A stretch of 22,663 nt of DNA, taken from IMG/VR virus record IMGVR_UViG_3300028553_000184, positions 1 through 22,663 of that record, one strand, 5' to 3'. Positions 7,377 to 13,418 of this stretch are shown here, piece by piece; position 1 is the first letter of the stretch, and each line of letters opens with the position of its first letter. This DNA is from a virus. The notes under the pieces were generated by a model. It saw nothing but the letters and a program-made list of their open reading frames with translations, searched no databases and was not told the DNA's origin. The position numbers and the translations under genes were made by a program.

Positions 7377-7838
7377 TTATTTTAATCTACTCTTATCCAC
7401 TATGACAACATATATTGTGTCAATAACTTTTCCAGTAACTTCTTTTGGATTTTCTGATTTACCGTTAAAGGTGTTTCCAAAATTTTTCTCAAGAACTTCC
7501 ATTTTATTAACAAAATAATCCGTCTCACCACGATTACCAAGCCAATTCCATCCAGACACTTGAGTATATGTAAGTTTAACTTTCCAACCGTATTCAGCCG
7601 CACTATCCAATTGTGCCACCAACCCATCTGGTTCGTTATCATTATCAATCGAAAAATCCCAACTATCTGTTGAGGTCATTCCTGTTTGGGTAATGTTAAG
7701 GTGACCTTCCCATGTATCCCAAATAAGACCTTTCTTGGCAAGTTTGTTTACTGTTCCAATACGTTCACCGTTTGAATAGTTGTTACTACAAGAAGTTAAG
7801 AATAGAACCCCTACTATTAATGCTAAAAATTTTTTCAT
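7377..7838 (-). CDS. Small secreted lipoprotein
   Basis: The preferred start is the ATG at 7838, giving 153 residues that begin MKKFLALIVGVLFLTSC, a type II signal peptide with lipobox L-T-S-C and lipidation at Cys17. A longer reading from 7895 would overlap the end of clpP and bury the signal peptide, so it is rejected. The mature part has GERIGTVNKLAKKGLIWDTWEG (about residues 22-43, key residues G-R-G-K-KGLIW-T-EG), which I recall as a small widespread bacterial lipoprotein family also seen in phages; its function is unknown. The residues after Cys17 are Ser-Asn-Asn rather than acidic, so a surface-export signal of the Bacteroidota type is not seen. The gene starts 4 bases after the clpP stop, so the two are coupled. 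Superinfection exclusion is a possible but unproven role. Confidence 0.82.
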   Translation of the reverse strand: MKKFLALIVGVLFLTSCSNNYSNGERIGTVNKLAKKGLIWDTWEGHLNITQTGMTSTDSWDFSIDNDNEPDGLVAQLDSAAEYGWKVKLTYTQVSGWNWLGNRGETDYFVNKMEVLEKNFGNTFNGKSENPKEVTGKVIDTIYVVIVDKSRLK

Positions 7839-7842
7839 CTTA

Positions 7843-8547
7843 TTATTTTTTAATTGTTTTTTGTAAAGGTTTAATAACTTCATCAATAATTCCATACGCT
7901 AAAGCGTCGTCTGCTGATAACCATAAATCACGTGAAGCATCGTCAGCAACTTGTTCACGAGTTTTACCACAATAACCACCCAATAATTCAAAAAGAATTT
8001 CATTGGTTTTTTCCCATTCTTTCATTGTGATACGGGCGTCTTGGATATTACCCATTGCTCCACCACTTGATTGGTGTAACATTGTTTTTGAGAATCTTAA
8101 GGAACTTCTCATACCTTTTGTTCCAGCTCCCAATAAAACTGAACCCATTGATGCCGCCATACCAGTATTAATGGTGGCGATTGGGGCTTTGATGTATTCC
8201 ATTACATCAACAATACTCAAACCTGACTTCACAGACCCACCAGGTGAGTCTATATGCATCGTAATGGTTTTCTTATGGTCTTGTTGGTCTAAGAATAAAA
8301 GTTGTGCCTGTACAACCGTAGACATTCTATCATTTACTGGACCAGCAACCCATAGGATTCTATCCATCATCAATCTAGAAAAGATATCAATTTGTGTTGC
8401 TCTCATTTCTCTTTCTTCCAAGACATAGGGAGTCATACTACCTTGGATTGTCACAGGAACCTCTGACATAAAGTTTTGGTAAGCGTGCAACGTGTTAGAA
8501 CCAACCCCTTGGTCTTTAATTGCAAATTTTTCGAATTCGTTTAACAT
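7843..8547 (-). CDS. clpP: ClpP-like ATP-dependent protease proteolytic subunit
   Basis: A full-length 234-residue S14 serine peptidase. All catalytic elements are present: SPGGSV (residues 101-106), GMAASMGSVLL with nucleophile Ser133, MLHQSSGG with His158, and DASRDLW with Asp207. The N-terminus (NEFEKFAIKDQGVGSNTLHA, then MTPYVLEERE and DIFSRLMMDRI) is of the type seen in Bacteroidota ClpP, so host origin is likely. In cells ClpP forms two stacked heptamers and degrades substrates fed by Clp ATPases; no Clp ATPase gene lies in this window, so it may use the host ATPase or act on its own, for instance in head or tail maturation. It is transcribed against the surrounding tail genes and followed after 4 bases by the lipoprotein gene. 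A TTTATATAAAC element sits directly before the ATG on the minus strand. Confidence 0.93.
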   Translation of the reverse strand: MLNEFEKFAIKDQGVGSNTLHAYQNFMSEVPVTIQGSMTPYVLEEREMRATQIDIFSRLMMDRILWVAGPVNDRMSTVVQAQLLFLDQQDHKKTITMHIDSPGGSVKSGLSIVDVMEYIKAPIATINTGMAASMGSVLLGAGTKGMRSSLRFSKTMLHQSSGGAMGNIQDARITMKEWEKTNEILFELLGGYCGKTREQVADDASRDLWLSADDALAYGIIDEVIKPLQKTIKK

Positions 8548-8575
8548 GTTTATATAAATTTTGTTTAAACAATGA

Positions 8576-8583
8576 TATTTATA
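8576..8583 (+). promoter_or_regulatory. TATTTATA motif, distal copy before the tail tube gene
   Basis: ATATTTATAATAAAAT is the first of two copies 48 bases apart upstream of the tube gene. It lies between the start of clpP (minus) and the proximal copy at 8624-8631. Confidence 0.4.
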
Positions 8584-8590
8584 ATAAAAT

Positions 8591-8607
8591 TAGCAGTCAA
8601 TCTGCTA
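8591..8607. repeat. Short inverted repeat between two promoter-like motifs
   Basis: TAGCAG (8591-8596) and CTGCTA (8602-8607) are perfect inverted repeats around TCAAT. There is no T-run on either side, so a terminator is unlikely; an operator or a minor leader hairpin is possible. Confidence 0.35.
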
Positions 8608-8623
8608 AAAATAAAATAGAGCA

Positions 8624-8631
8624 TATTTATA
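8624..8631 (+). promoter_or_regulatory. TATTTATA late-promoter-like motif, proximal copy before the tail tube gene
   Basis: CATATTTATAATAAAAAG ends its octamer 36 bases before the tube ATG. The flanking text is almost identical to the motif before the sheath gene (both TATTTATAATAAAAAG), in agreement with the two partners being expressed together. Confidence 0.55.
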
Positions 8632-8667
8632 ATAAAAAGATAACAACTTAAACAAAAAGACATTACT

Positions 8668-9156
8668 ATGGCAGATTTACTAATGAGGATGCCGGTTCCT
8701 TACGAACCAAAAAAGCAGAACCGATTCATACTTAGATTCCCTTCACCTCTTGGAATTCAAGAGTGGTTTGTGAAAACAGCATCAAGACCTAAAATTTCTC
8801 AAGAGGAAACAGAAATTCAATTTCTTAACACATCAACTTGGGTAATTGGTCGTTTTACTTGGGATACTATTGACGTTACATTCCGTGACCCAATTGGTCC
8901 TTCAGCGGCACAAGCAATTATGGAGTGGGTACGTCTTCACTCTGAATCAGTAACAGGTCGTCAAGGTTATGCAGCTGGTTATAAGAAAGACATTGAATTA
9001 GAATTATTAGACCCAACAGGTGTTGTAATTGAAAAATGGATTCTTCAAGGTACAATGTTAACAAACGTTGACTTTGGTGGGTTAGATTATTCAACTTCTG
9101 AAATTGCTGAAATTACTGGAACTTTACGTTTCGATAGAGCTATTCACGTATTCTAA
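8668..9156 (+). CDS. Tail tube protein (T4 gp19-like)
   Basis: The 162-residue length matches gp19 (163 in T4). Family landmarks are in order: KKQNRFILRFPSPLGI (residues 15-30), WFVKTASRPKISQEE (33-47), WDTIDVTFRDPIGPSAAQAIMEW (about 64-86), TGRQGYAAGYKKDIELELLDPTG (about 95-117), and a C-terminal strand ITGTLRFDRA. These stack as hexameric rings to form the inner tube through which DNA passes. It has two promoter-like motifs upstream and a terminator 24 bases downstream, so it is its own unit, as befits a major structural protein. Confidence 0.93.
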   Translation: MADLLMRMPVPYEPKKQNRFILRFPSPLGIQEWFVKTASRPKISQEETEIQFLNTSTWVIGRFTWDTIDVTFRDPIGPSAAQAIMEWVRLHSESVTGRQGYAAGYKKDIELELLDPTGVVIEKWILQGTMLTNVDFGGLDYSTSEIAEITGTLRFDRAIHVF

Positions 9157-9179
9157 TTATTTTACAACAAATTATACAA

Positions 9180-9209
9180 AATCCTCACTCAAAAGGTGGG
9201 GATTTTTTA
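9180..9209 (+). terminator. Rho-independent terminator after the tail tube gene
   Basis: AATCCTCAC (9180-9188) pairs with GTGGGGATT (9196-9204), one G-T pair included, around TCAAAAG, followed by a run of T. The right arm contains a GTG at 9196 that would extend the next ORF; being terminator stem, it is unlikely to be a start codon. Confidence 0.88.
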
Positions 9210-9221
9210 TGATTCCATCGA

Positions 9222-9229
9222 TATTTATA
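9222..9229 (+). promoter_or_regulatory. TATTTATA motif only 5 bases before a start codon
   Basis: GATATTTATAAAGAAATG: the octamer ends 5 bases before the ATG at 9235. If it acts like a -10 element, the transcript would be leaderless or nearly so. Confidence 0.5.
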
Positions 9230-9234
9230 AAGAA

Positions 9235-9726
9235 ATGAAAAACTTAATCCGTAAGATATTAAAGGAACAAGAAAACGAGTTTGACTGGGTGAAAGATATA
9301 AACCCTAGTGAGGCTGAAAAACTTGTTATACAACCTTTTAGAGATATGGATTACGAATATAGTACCGATTTTGTAAGTGAAATGGTACCTTTATTAATAG
9401 AAAAGGGTATCACAAGACCAGAAGATTTAACTGAAATCGGTAGGGAAATTAAAAAGGAATTTAGTCGTTCTTATTATAGAGCTTATGATAGTGGATATGA
9501 TAGTGGACAAAATGACTGTGGTTGTGATTATTGTTGTGATGACATGTATTATATCGATGATGTGAGAGAAAAAGAAAAAGAGGCTCGTGAAGAAGGTTAT
9601 GAGGAGGGTCAAGAGACGGGTTATGAAGCAGGAAAATCTGAAATGCAAGATAAAATTGAGGAATTAGAAGAACAAATTGAAGAATTACAGGCTAGATTAG
9701 CTGGTAGTAACGATGATTTAAATTAA
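9235..9726 (+). CDS. Cys-cluster/coiled-coil protein with ΦΦxE leader, copy 1
   Basis: A 163-residue protein of unknown function from the ATG at 9235; the GTG at 9196 lies inside the terminator stem and is rejected. The leader MKNLIRKILKE (1-11) is nearly the same as in the next gene and as in the C39-GNAT protein. It continues FDWVKDI, a helical region, then a Cys cluster CGCDYCCDD (about 100-108) that could bind a metal, and a strongly charged C-terminal half: EKEKEAREEGYEEGQETGYE, followed by heptad-like EELEEQIEELQARL, a coiled coil. The whole arrangement is repeated in the next gene, so the pair arose by tandem duplication. The leader may direct packaging into the prohead. Confidence 0.8.
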   Translation: MKNLIRKILKEQENEFDWVKDINPSEAEKLVIQPFRDMDYEYSTDFVSEMVPLLIEKGITRPEDLTEIGREIKKEFSRSYYRAYDSGYDSGQNDCGCDYCCDDMYYIDDVREKEKEAREEGYEEGQETGYEAGKSEMQDKIEELEEQIEELQARLAGSNDDLN

Positions 9727-9737
9727 TAAGAAGGTTA

Positions 9738-10184
9738 ATGAGAGATTTAATTAAGAAAATATTAAAAGAACAGGAAGACCATTTTGAATGGGTTAAGGAT
9801 CTTGATGTTCATATTGCCGAAAAAGAGATTAAAAAAGATTTCATAAAAGCTGACCATGATTATGACTTTGGGGGTGAGGGACTTTATCAAATGTTGATTG
9901 GTGCTGGTGTCCACGATTTAGAAAAATTAAAAGAAATTGGGGAATACGTATATCAACAAGCTGATAATACATACACTTACGCGCAAGATAATTACGACTA
10001 TAGTTGTGATGGATGTTGTGACGATTATGTATATGAAGATGTGGTTTCTGATAGAGAAGATACAGCACGTGAAGAGGGTAGGGAAGAAAGGCAGGAAGAA
10101 ATTGATGACCTAAAAAGTCAAATAGATGAACTAAATTCAACAATTGAAGAATTACGCAATCAAATTATAAGTGGTGAGGAGTAG
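9738..10184 (+). CDS. Cys-cluster/coiled-coil protein with ΦΦxE leader, copy 2
   Basis: A 148-residue paralogue of the preceding protein. Shared landmarks in order: leader MRDLIKKILKE (1-11), FEWVKDLD (15-22, FDWVKDIN in copy 1), a middle region ending LKEIGEYVYQQA (ITEIGREI-like position in copy 1), the Cys cluster SCDGCCDD (three Cys rather than four), and AREEGREERQEE followed by a coiled coil IDDLKSQIDELNSTIEEL. The gene begins 11 bases after copy 1 and its end overlaps the start of the C39-GNAT gene by 11 bases, so the three are one translational block. Loss of one cluster Cys compared with copy 1 means that metal binding, if any, may differ. Confidence 0.8.
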   Translation: MRDLIKKILKEQEDHFEWVKDLDVHIAEKEIKKDFIKADHDYDFGGEGLYQMLIGAGVHDLEKLKEIGEYVYQQADNTYTYAQDNYDYSCDGCCDDYVYEDVVSDREDTAREEGREERQEEIDDLKSQIDELNSTIEELRNQIISGEE

Positions 10185-11544
10185 AATTAAAAAAATATTA
10201 TCCGAAATACAAGTCCCACATCACTATCAACCAACAGGAAATAGTTGTGGTCCGACTTGTTTAAAGATGGTTCACGATTTTTTTGTTGGTAACAGGTTTA
10301 AAATATCTGATATATGTCGTGCTTGTGGTACTGATTGGGTTGTTGGAACACCTCCTGATAGAATGGTCAAAGGTCTTAAATACATGGGTATTGAATATAT
10401 TGAACATATGAGTGAAGAAGATCCTTATCAATCACTTAAAGACTCTATCGACAAAGGACACCCTTGTGTTGTTAGAGCAAACGTTCAAGGAACACCACAT
10501 TGGATTATTGTTGTTGATTATGACCATGATACACTTATGGTAAACGATCCTTGGTTGGGTAGATTACTTTATGAAATTGATGGATTTGATGAGATTTGGT
10601 TCTCTGGTAGAGACAAAATACGTGAATATTTTTATTATGAAATAACAAATGCCAATGAAGATATATATCCAGATGATGATATAGAAGATGAAGAGTTTCC
10701 AGAAGATGAGAGAGAAGATTTTATGACAGAAGAATCTGAAACCACCGAAAAAGAATGGTGGGAGGATTGGACTGACGAGGATATTAGTTATTTTATTCAT
10801 GAACTACAATCTGTTCATGGGGTTACAGCAAATGTCGCTGAAGTACAAGAATTTTCAAATGAGGTTGATGTAACGGATTTATCTATTGAACAATTTGCAG
10901 AAGAATTTGTTAGTTGGTTAAAAGATGGTGATGATTATGTTAGTGATGAGGAGGAAGAGGTTGATGGTGATCCAAACCAATTAGAAATAGAATTTCCAGA
11001 AGATAAAAAAACATATTCTGAAGGAATAGAAATATCTAATTTTGAAGATGAAGATGAGATTCTTGACGCCTTAAGAGTTGGTTTGAAGGTTTTTGAGGGT
11101 CAAATGACACCAAAGGCATTAATAAAATACCTTTCTGAGGCCACCGATTGGGATATATCTGTTAAAGCAACTTATCAAGGTAAGGTGGTTGGATTTTATT
11201 TTTTAGCTGAAAATCAAATTGCTGATTATATGTTACACTATATGCAAAGAGATTATAATTGTTACTCGCCAGAAGAATGTGAAGAAAAAAACCCAGGTTC
11301 AATTAAGGTTAATCCAATGGAATTCCAAAATTTAGATGGTGTTGAGGGCGTGGCTTTAGGTATTGACCCAGAGTATAAAGGGTTAGGTATTGGTAAAAAA
11401 TTAATAGAATACTCACAAAGTTTACCCTATGATTATCTTTGGGGTCAACAATACGAACATTTAGAAAACATTGACCATTGGACTAAGAGACGTGAAATCG
11501 CAGCTTACTTTCCAGGATTATACCTAACATATCAAATGTTATAA
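10174..11544 (+). CDS. C39-like cysteine peptidase fused to GNAT acetyltransferase, with ΦΦxE leader
   Basis: The GTG at 10174 (or 10171) must start this gene: no in-frame ATG occurs before the catalytic motif, and from 10174 the leader M-R-S-R-I-K-K-I-L-S-E aligns residue for residue with the 11-residue leaders of the two preceding genes. Domain 1 (about 13-150) is papain-fold/C39-like: QPTGNSCGPTC with Gln19 and nucleophile Cys25, GTPHWIIVVDYD with His109, and NDPW with Asp125. A very acidic linker (about 155-290) follows. Domain 2 (about 290-456) is GNAT-like: a strand pair VKATYQGKVVGFYFL and the acetyl-CoA loop IDPEYKGLGIGKKLIEY (397-413, G403-G405-G407). No transporter gene is nearby, so bacteriocin export is unlikely. 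Both domains look intact, so a packaged, host-modifying enzyme is an attractive inference. Confidence 0.82.
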   Translation: MRSRIKKILSEIQVPHHYQPTGNSCGPTCLKMVHDFFVGNRFKISDICRACGTDWVVGTPPDRMVKGLKYMGIEYIEHMSEEDPYQSLKDSIDKGHPCVVRANVQGTPHWIIVVDYDHDTLMVNDPWLGRLLYEIDGFDEIWFSGRDKIREYFYYEITNANEDIYPDDDIEDEEFPEDEREDFMTEESETTEKEWWEDWTDEDISYFIHELQSVHGVTANVAEVQEFSNEVDVTDLSIEQFAEEFVSWLKDGDDYVSDEEEEVDGDPNQLEIEFPEDKKTYSEGIEISNFEDEDEILDALRVGLKVFEGQMTPKALIKYLSEATDWDISVKATYQGKVVGFYFLAENQIADYMLHYMQRDYNCYSPEECEEKNPGSIKVNPMEFQNLDGVEGVALGIDPEYKGLGIGKKLIEYSQSLPYDYLWGQQYEHLENIDHWTKRREIAAYFPGLYLTYQML

Positions 11545-11545
11545 C

Positions 11546-11553
11546 TATTTATA
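11546..11553 (+). promoter_or_regulatory. TATTTATA late-promoter-like motif before the Gly-rich membrane protein gene
   Basis: TATTTATAAATAAAACC starts one base after the stop codon of the C39-GNAT gene, and the octamer ends 12 bases before the ATG at 11566. Confidence 0.5.
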
Positions 11554-11565
11554 AATAAAACCACA

Positions 11566-12204
11566 ATGAGAAAACAAGATAAATTAAAAGTAATTATGGA
11601 AGCCAATCAAAGGGTGGAAAATTCTTACTTAAAATCTAAGGGATTATTAAAAGAGGATTATTCTTTATCACAAAATAAAGAAGTACAAGATATCGCTAAA
11701 GATTTAGCGTCAGACCCAGAAACCCTTAAAAAAGCCATCAAAGAATTAATCTCAATGGGTGTACCAAAAGAGGTTTTAGTTCAGTCAGTAAAAGCAATAA
11801 AACATGGTGAATCTATTGATTCCATTGTAAAACCAGCTGTAGATTCTATTTCAGAAGGTTATTCAGTTAATGAAGTTGAAGATAAACCATTACCAACATA
11901 TAAAGGTGATATCGAATCTTCCGATTCAGAGGTTGAAAAGAAAGAAGATAAAAACGATTATTTAATGGGCAGTAAAGTTACACCATTGAGTGGTGCTGGT
12001 ATAGGTGGTACTCTCGGGACTGTTCTTGGTTCTTTATTTAGTGCTGGTGTAATGACTGGTGGTGGTAACCTTGAAGACCCTAAAACTTATTTAATACCTT
12101 TAATTTGGGTTGTTGCGGCAGCTGCCGCAGGTGGTGTTGTTGGTAAAACAATCAAAAAACACGATGATGAATTTGCCGAGTATAAAAGAAGTAGTAATGA
12201 ATAA
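11566..12204 (+). CDS. Two-segment Gly-rich membrane protein with ΦΦxE leader
   Basis: A 212-residue protein without a recognised family. The leader MRKQDKLKVIME|AN has V-I-M-E at residues 9-12 before Ala, and a second L-L-K-E at 27-30. Residues 35-100 are helical (KEVQDIAKDLASDPETLKKA...), and 105-135 are charged. Two hydrophobic segments follow: GAGIGGTLGTVLGSLFSAG (about 143-161) with a glycine-zipper-like spacing, and TYLIPLIWVVAAAAAGGVVG (about 174-193). The C-terminus is charged. Glycine zippers occur in pore-forming and membrane-inserting proteins, so a role at the host inner membrane during DNA entry could be imagined, but this is inference. Its 3' end is a bidirectional terminator shared with the peptidase gene. 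Confidence 0.75.
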   Translation: MRKQDKLKVIMEANQRVENSYLKSKGLLKEDYSLSQNKEVQDIAKDLASDPETLKKAIKELISMGVPKEVLVQSVKAIKHGESIDSIVKPAVDSISEGYSVNEVEDKPLPTYKGDIESSDSEVEKKEDKNDYLMGSKVTPLSGAGIGGTLGTVLGSLFSAGVMTGGGNLEDPKTYLIPLIWVVAAAAAGGVVGKTIKKHDDEFAEYKRSSNE

Positions 12205-12205
12205 T

Positions 12206-12235
12206 TAAAAAAGGGACTTTTAAGTCCCTTTTTTG
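12206..12235. terminator. Bidirectional terminator between convergent genes
   Basis: AAAAAAGGGACTT (12207-12219) and AAGTCCCTTTTTT (12222-12234) form a near-perfect palindrome with T-runs on both strands. It separates the + membrane protein gene from the minus peptidase gene, which ends at 12237. Confidence 0.92.
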
Positions 12236-12236
12236 T

Positions 12237-13256
12237 TTACCAATTAAATCTGTCTTCATCCCAGTGACGACCATAATAAGAAGATCCACCCTTATCACGG
12301 TTTGTATATAGATACTCACCACTATTAAAAAGGTCGGCCCAATCATCATATTCTTTTTCATCACCATCTTTCTCCTTACCTTCAGTAAGAAGTTTTTGAC
12401 CACCAGTATCGGGTTTTTGGGTCTTTTTATAACTACCAGTACCGTAACCACCATTCCAAGAATATGTTCTTTCTTCTTTTGGGTTTTCGTATCTGTTTTC
12501 ACCTAGTTGTTCAAGTAATTTCAAACCAAGTTCATAACCGTTTTGAACATCATCAACTTTTACATATTCATTGTCAGAATGCATTCTGTAATAACCAGCT
12601 GCTAAATTCAAACATGCGATGTTAAATTTCTCAAATATTTGCCAAACATCGGTATAAGGGTGATAAGCCCAATTTGTAATACCATGTTCTCTGATTAAAC
12701 CAGAAACCTTATCAGAAAATTCTGATTTTTGGTTGAACAAGTATCTACCCATTAATGTTAAACTCATTGAATCCCCTTCAGGAGAATCGTATTGAATTAC
12801 ATAACCAACATTCTTGAAGAACTCTGGGTCAGCGTATTGACTACCCTTACAACCAATTTCTTCCGAAACAAATAAAGCTATTTTAACGTTTGGTAATGTG
12901 TCTAACATTTCAAGACATAAGTACACACCACATTTATCATCACCACCACATCCTGATGGCATGTTGTTCGTTTTATCGATACCTCTAAGAATAGTTTCAC
13001 CATTCTTTTCTTCCTGAATGATAACTAAGTTTTCATTCACCTTATGTACTGTGTCTGTGTGTGCAATAAAACAAGGATACCATTCTGCGGTACCTTTCGT
13101 CACATAAACATTCCCCCACTCGTCAACGGTCGGTTCATACCCTTTTTCTGTTAACGTCTTTCTCAAATACTCAATCATGAGTGCTTCATCCCTAGAATAA
13201 GTAGGAACTGAAAGCACTTCTTTTAAACGATTAAGTTTATCTTCTGTCATTTTCAT
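12237..13256 (-). CDS. M20-type zinc metallopeptidase with C-terminal extension
   Basis: A 339-residue protein with the metal and catalytic residues of the M20 clan (peptidase T/carboxypeptidase G2 type): HTDTV (His66, Asp68), GCGGDDKCG (Asp106/107), SEEIGCKGS (Glu132 general base and Glu133), YDSPEG (Asp157) and MHSDNE (His226). This set suits a two-zinc exopeptidase acting on short peptides. The dimerisation domain typical of many M20 enzymes is not clearly seen and the catalytic core ends near residue 250. The last 85 residues are low-complexity, rich in Gly, Tyr, Asp and Lys (SWNGGYGTGSYKK, GGSSYYGRHWDEDRF). It sits alone on the minus strand between + tail genes, closed by a bidirectional terminator, so it looks like an acquired cassette. 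An in-frame ATG two codons downstream is an equally possible start. Confidence 0.85.
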   Translation of the reverse strand: MKMTEDKLNRLKEVLSVPTYSRDEALMIEYLRKTLTEKGYEPTVDEWGNVYVTKGTAEWYPCFIAHTDTVHKVNENLVIIQEEKNGETILRGIDKTNNMPSGCGGDDKCGVYLCLEMLDTLPNVKIALFVSEEIGCKGSQYADPEFFKNVGYVIQYDSPEGDSMSLTLMGRYLFNQKSEFSDKVSGLIREHGITNWAYHPYTDVWQIFEKFNIACLNLAAGYYRMHSDNEYVKVDDVQNGYELGLKLLEQLGENRYENPKEERTYSWNGGYGTGSYKKTQKPDTGGQKLLTEGKEKDGDEKEYDDWADLFNSGEYLYTNRDKGGSSYYGRHWDEDRFNW

Positions 13257-13342
13257 ATGTTTGTTTAGATTTATACGTAAAGATAATAATAATTCTCAGA
13301 AAGAACAAATCTTTCACGAGAAAAAACCGAAAATAATGTATT

Positions 13343-13350
13343 TATTTATA
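13343..13350 (+). promoter_or_regulatory. TATTTATA late-promoter-like motif before the baseplate gene
   Basis: TATTTATAGAACC lies in the 162-base gap between the divergent peptidase and baseplate genes. The octamer ends 68 bases before the ATG, the longest leader predicted in the window. Confidence 0.45.
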
Positions 13351-13381
13351 GAACCTTTACAATTATAGATATAGTTTTAAA

Positions 13382-13396
13382 GTTATTCTGAATAAC
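13382..13396. repeat. Perfect 7-base inverted repeat in the baseplate gene leader
   Basis: GTTATTCTGAATAAC is a perfect dyad with one central base. It lies between the promoter-like motif and the start codon, where an operator or a leader hairpin could act. No T-run follows directly. Confidence 0.4.
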
Positions 13397-13418
13397 AAAG
13401 TTAAAAAAAGTTTTTAAT

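Noticed and set aside
7839-7895. Longer start for the lipoprotein (from 7895)
   Set aside because: It would overlap the clpP end and put 19 residues before a clear type II signal peptide.
8591-8607. Inverted repeat before the tube gene as a terminator
   Set aside because: The stem is only 6 bp and no T-run follows on either strand.
9196-9234. GTG start extending the copy 1 Cys-cluster protein by 13 residues
   Set aside because: The GTG and following codons form the right arm and T-run of the tube terminator and include the promoter-like motif. The ATG at 9235 gives a leader of the same length as the paralogue.
9427-9648. Minus-strand ORF opposite the Cys-cluster protein copy 1 (also 9841-10143 opposite copy 2)
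   Set aside because: Low-complexity Ile/Thr/Phe-rich or His/Leu-rich products are what antisense of acidic coiled-coil codons gives.
10171-11544. C39-containing protein as a bacteriocin exporter component
   Set aside because: There are no membrane segments or ABC ATPase domain in the protein or its neighbours; the second domain is GNAT-like.
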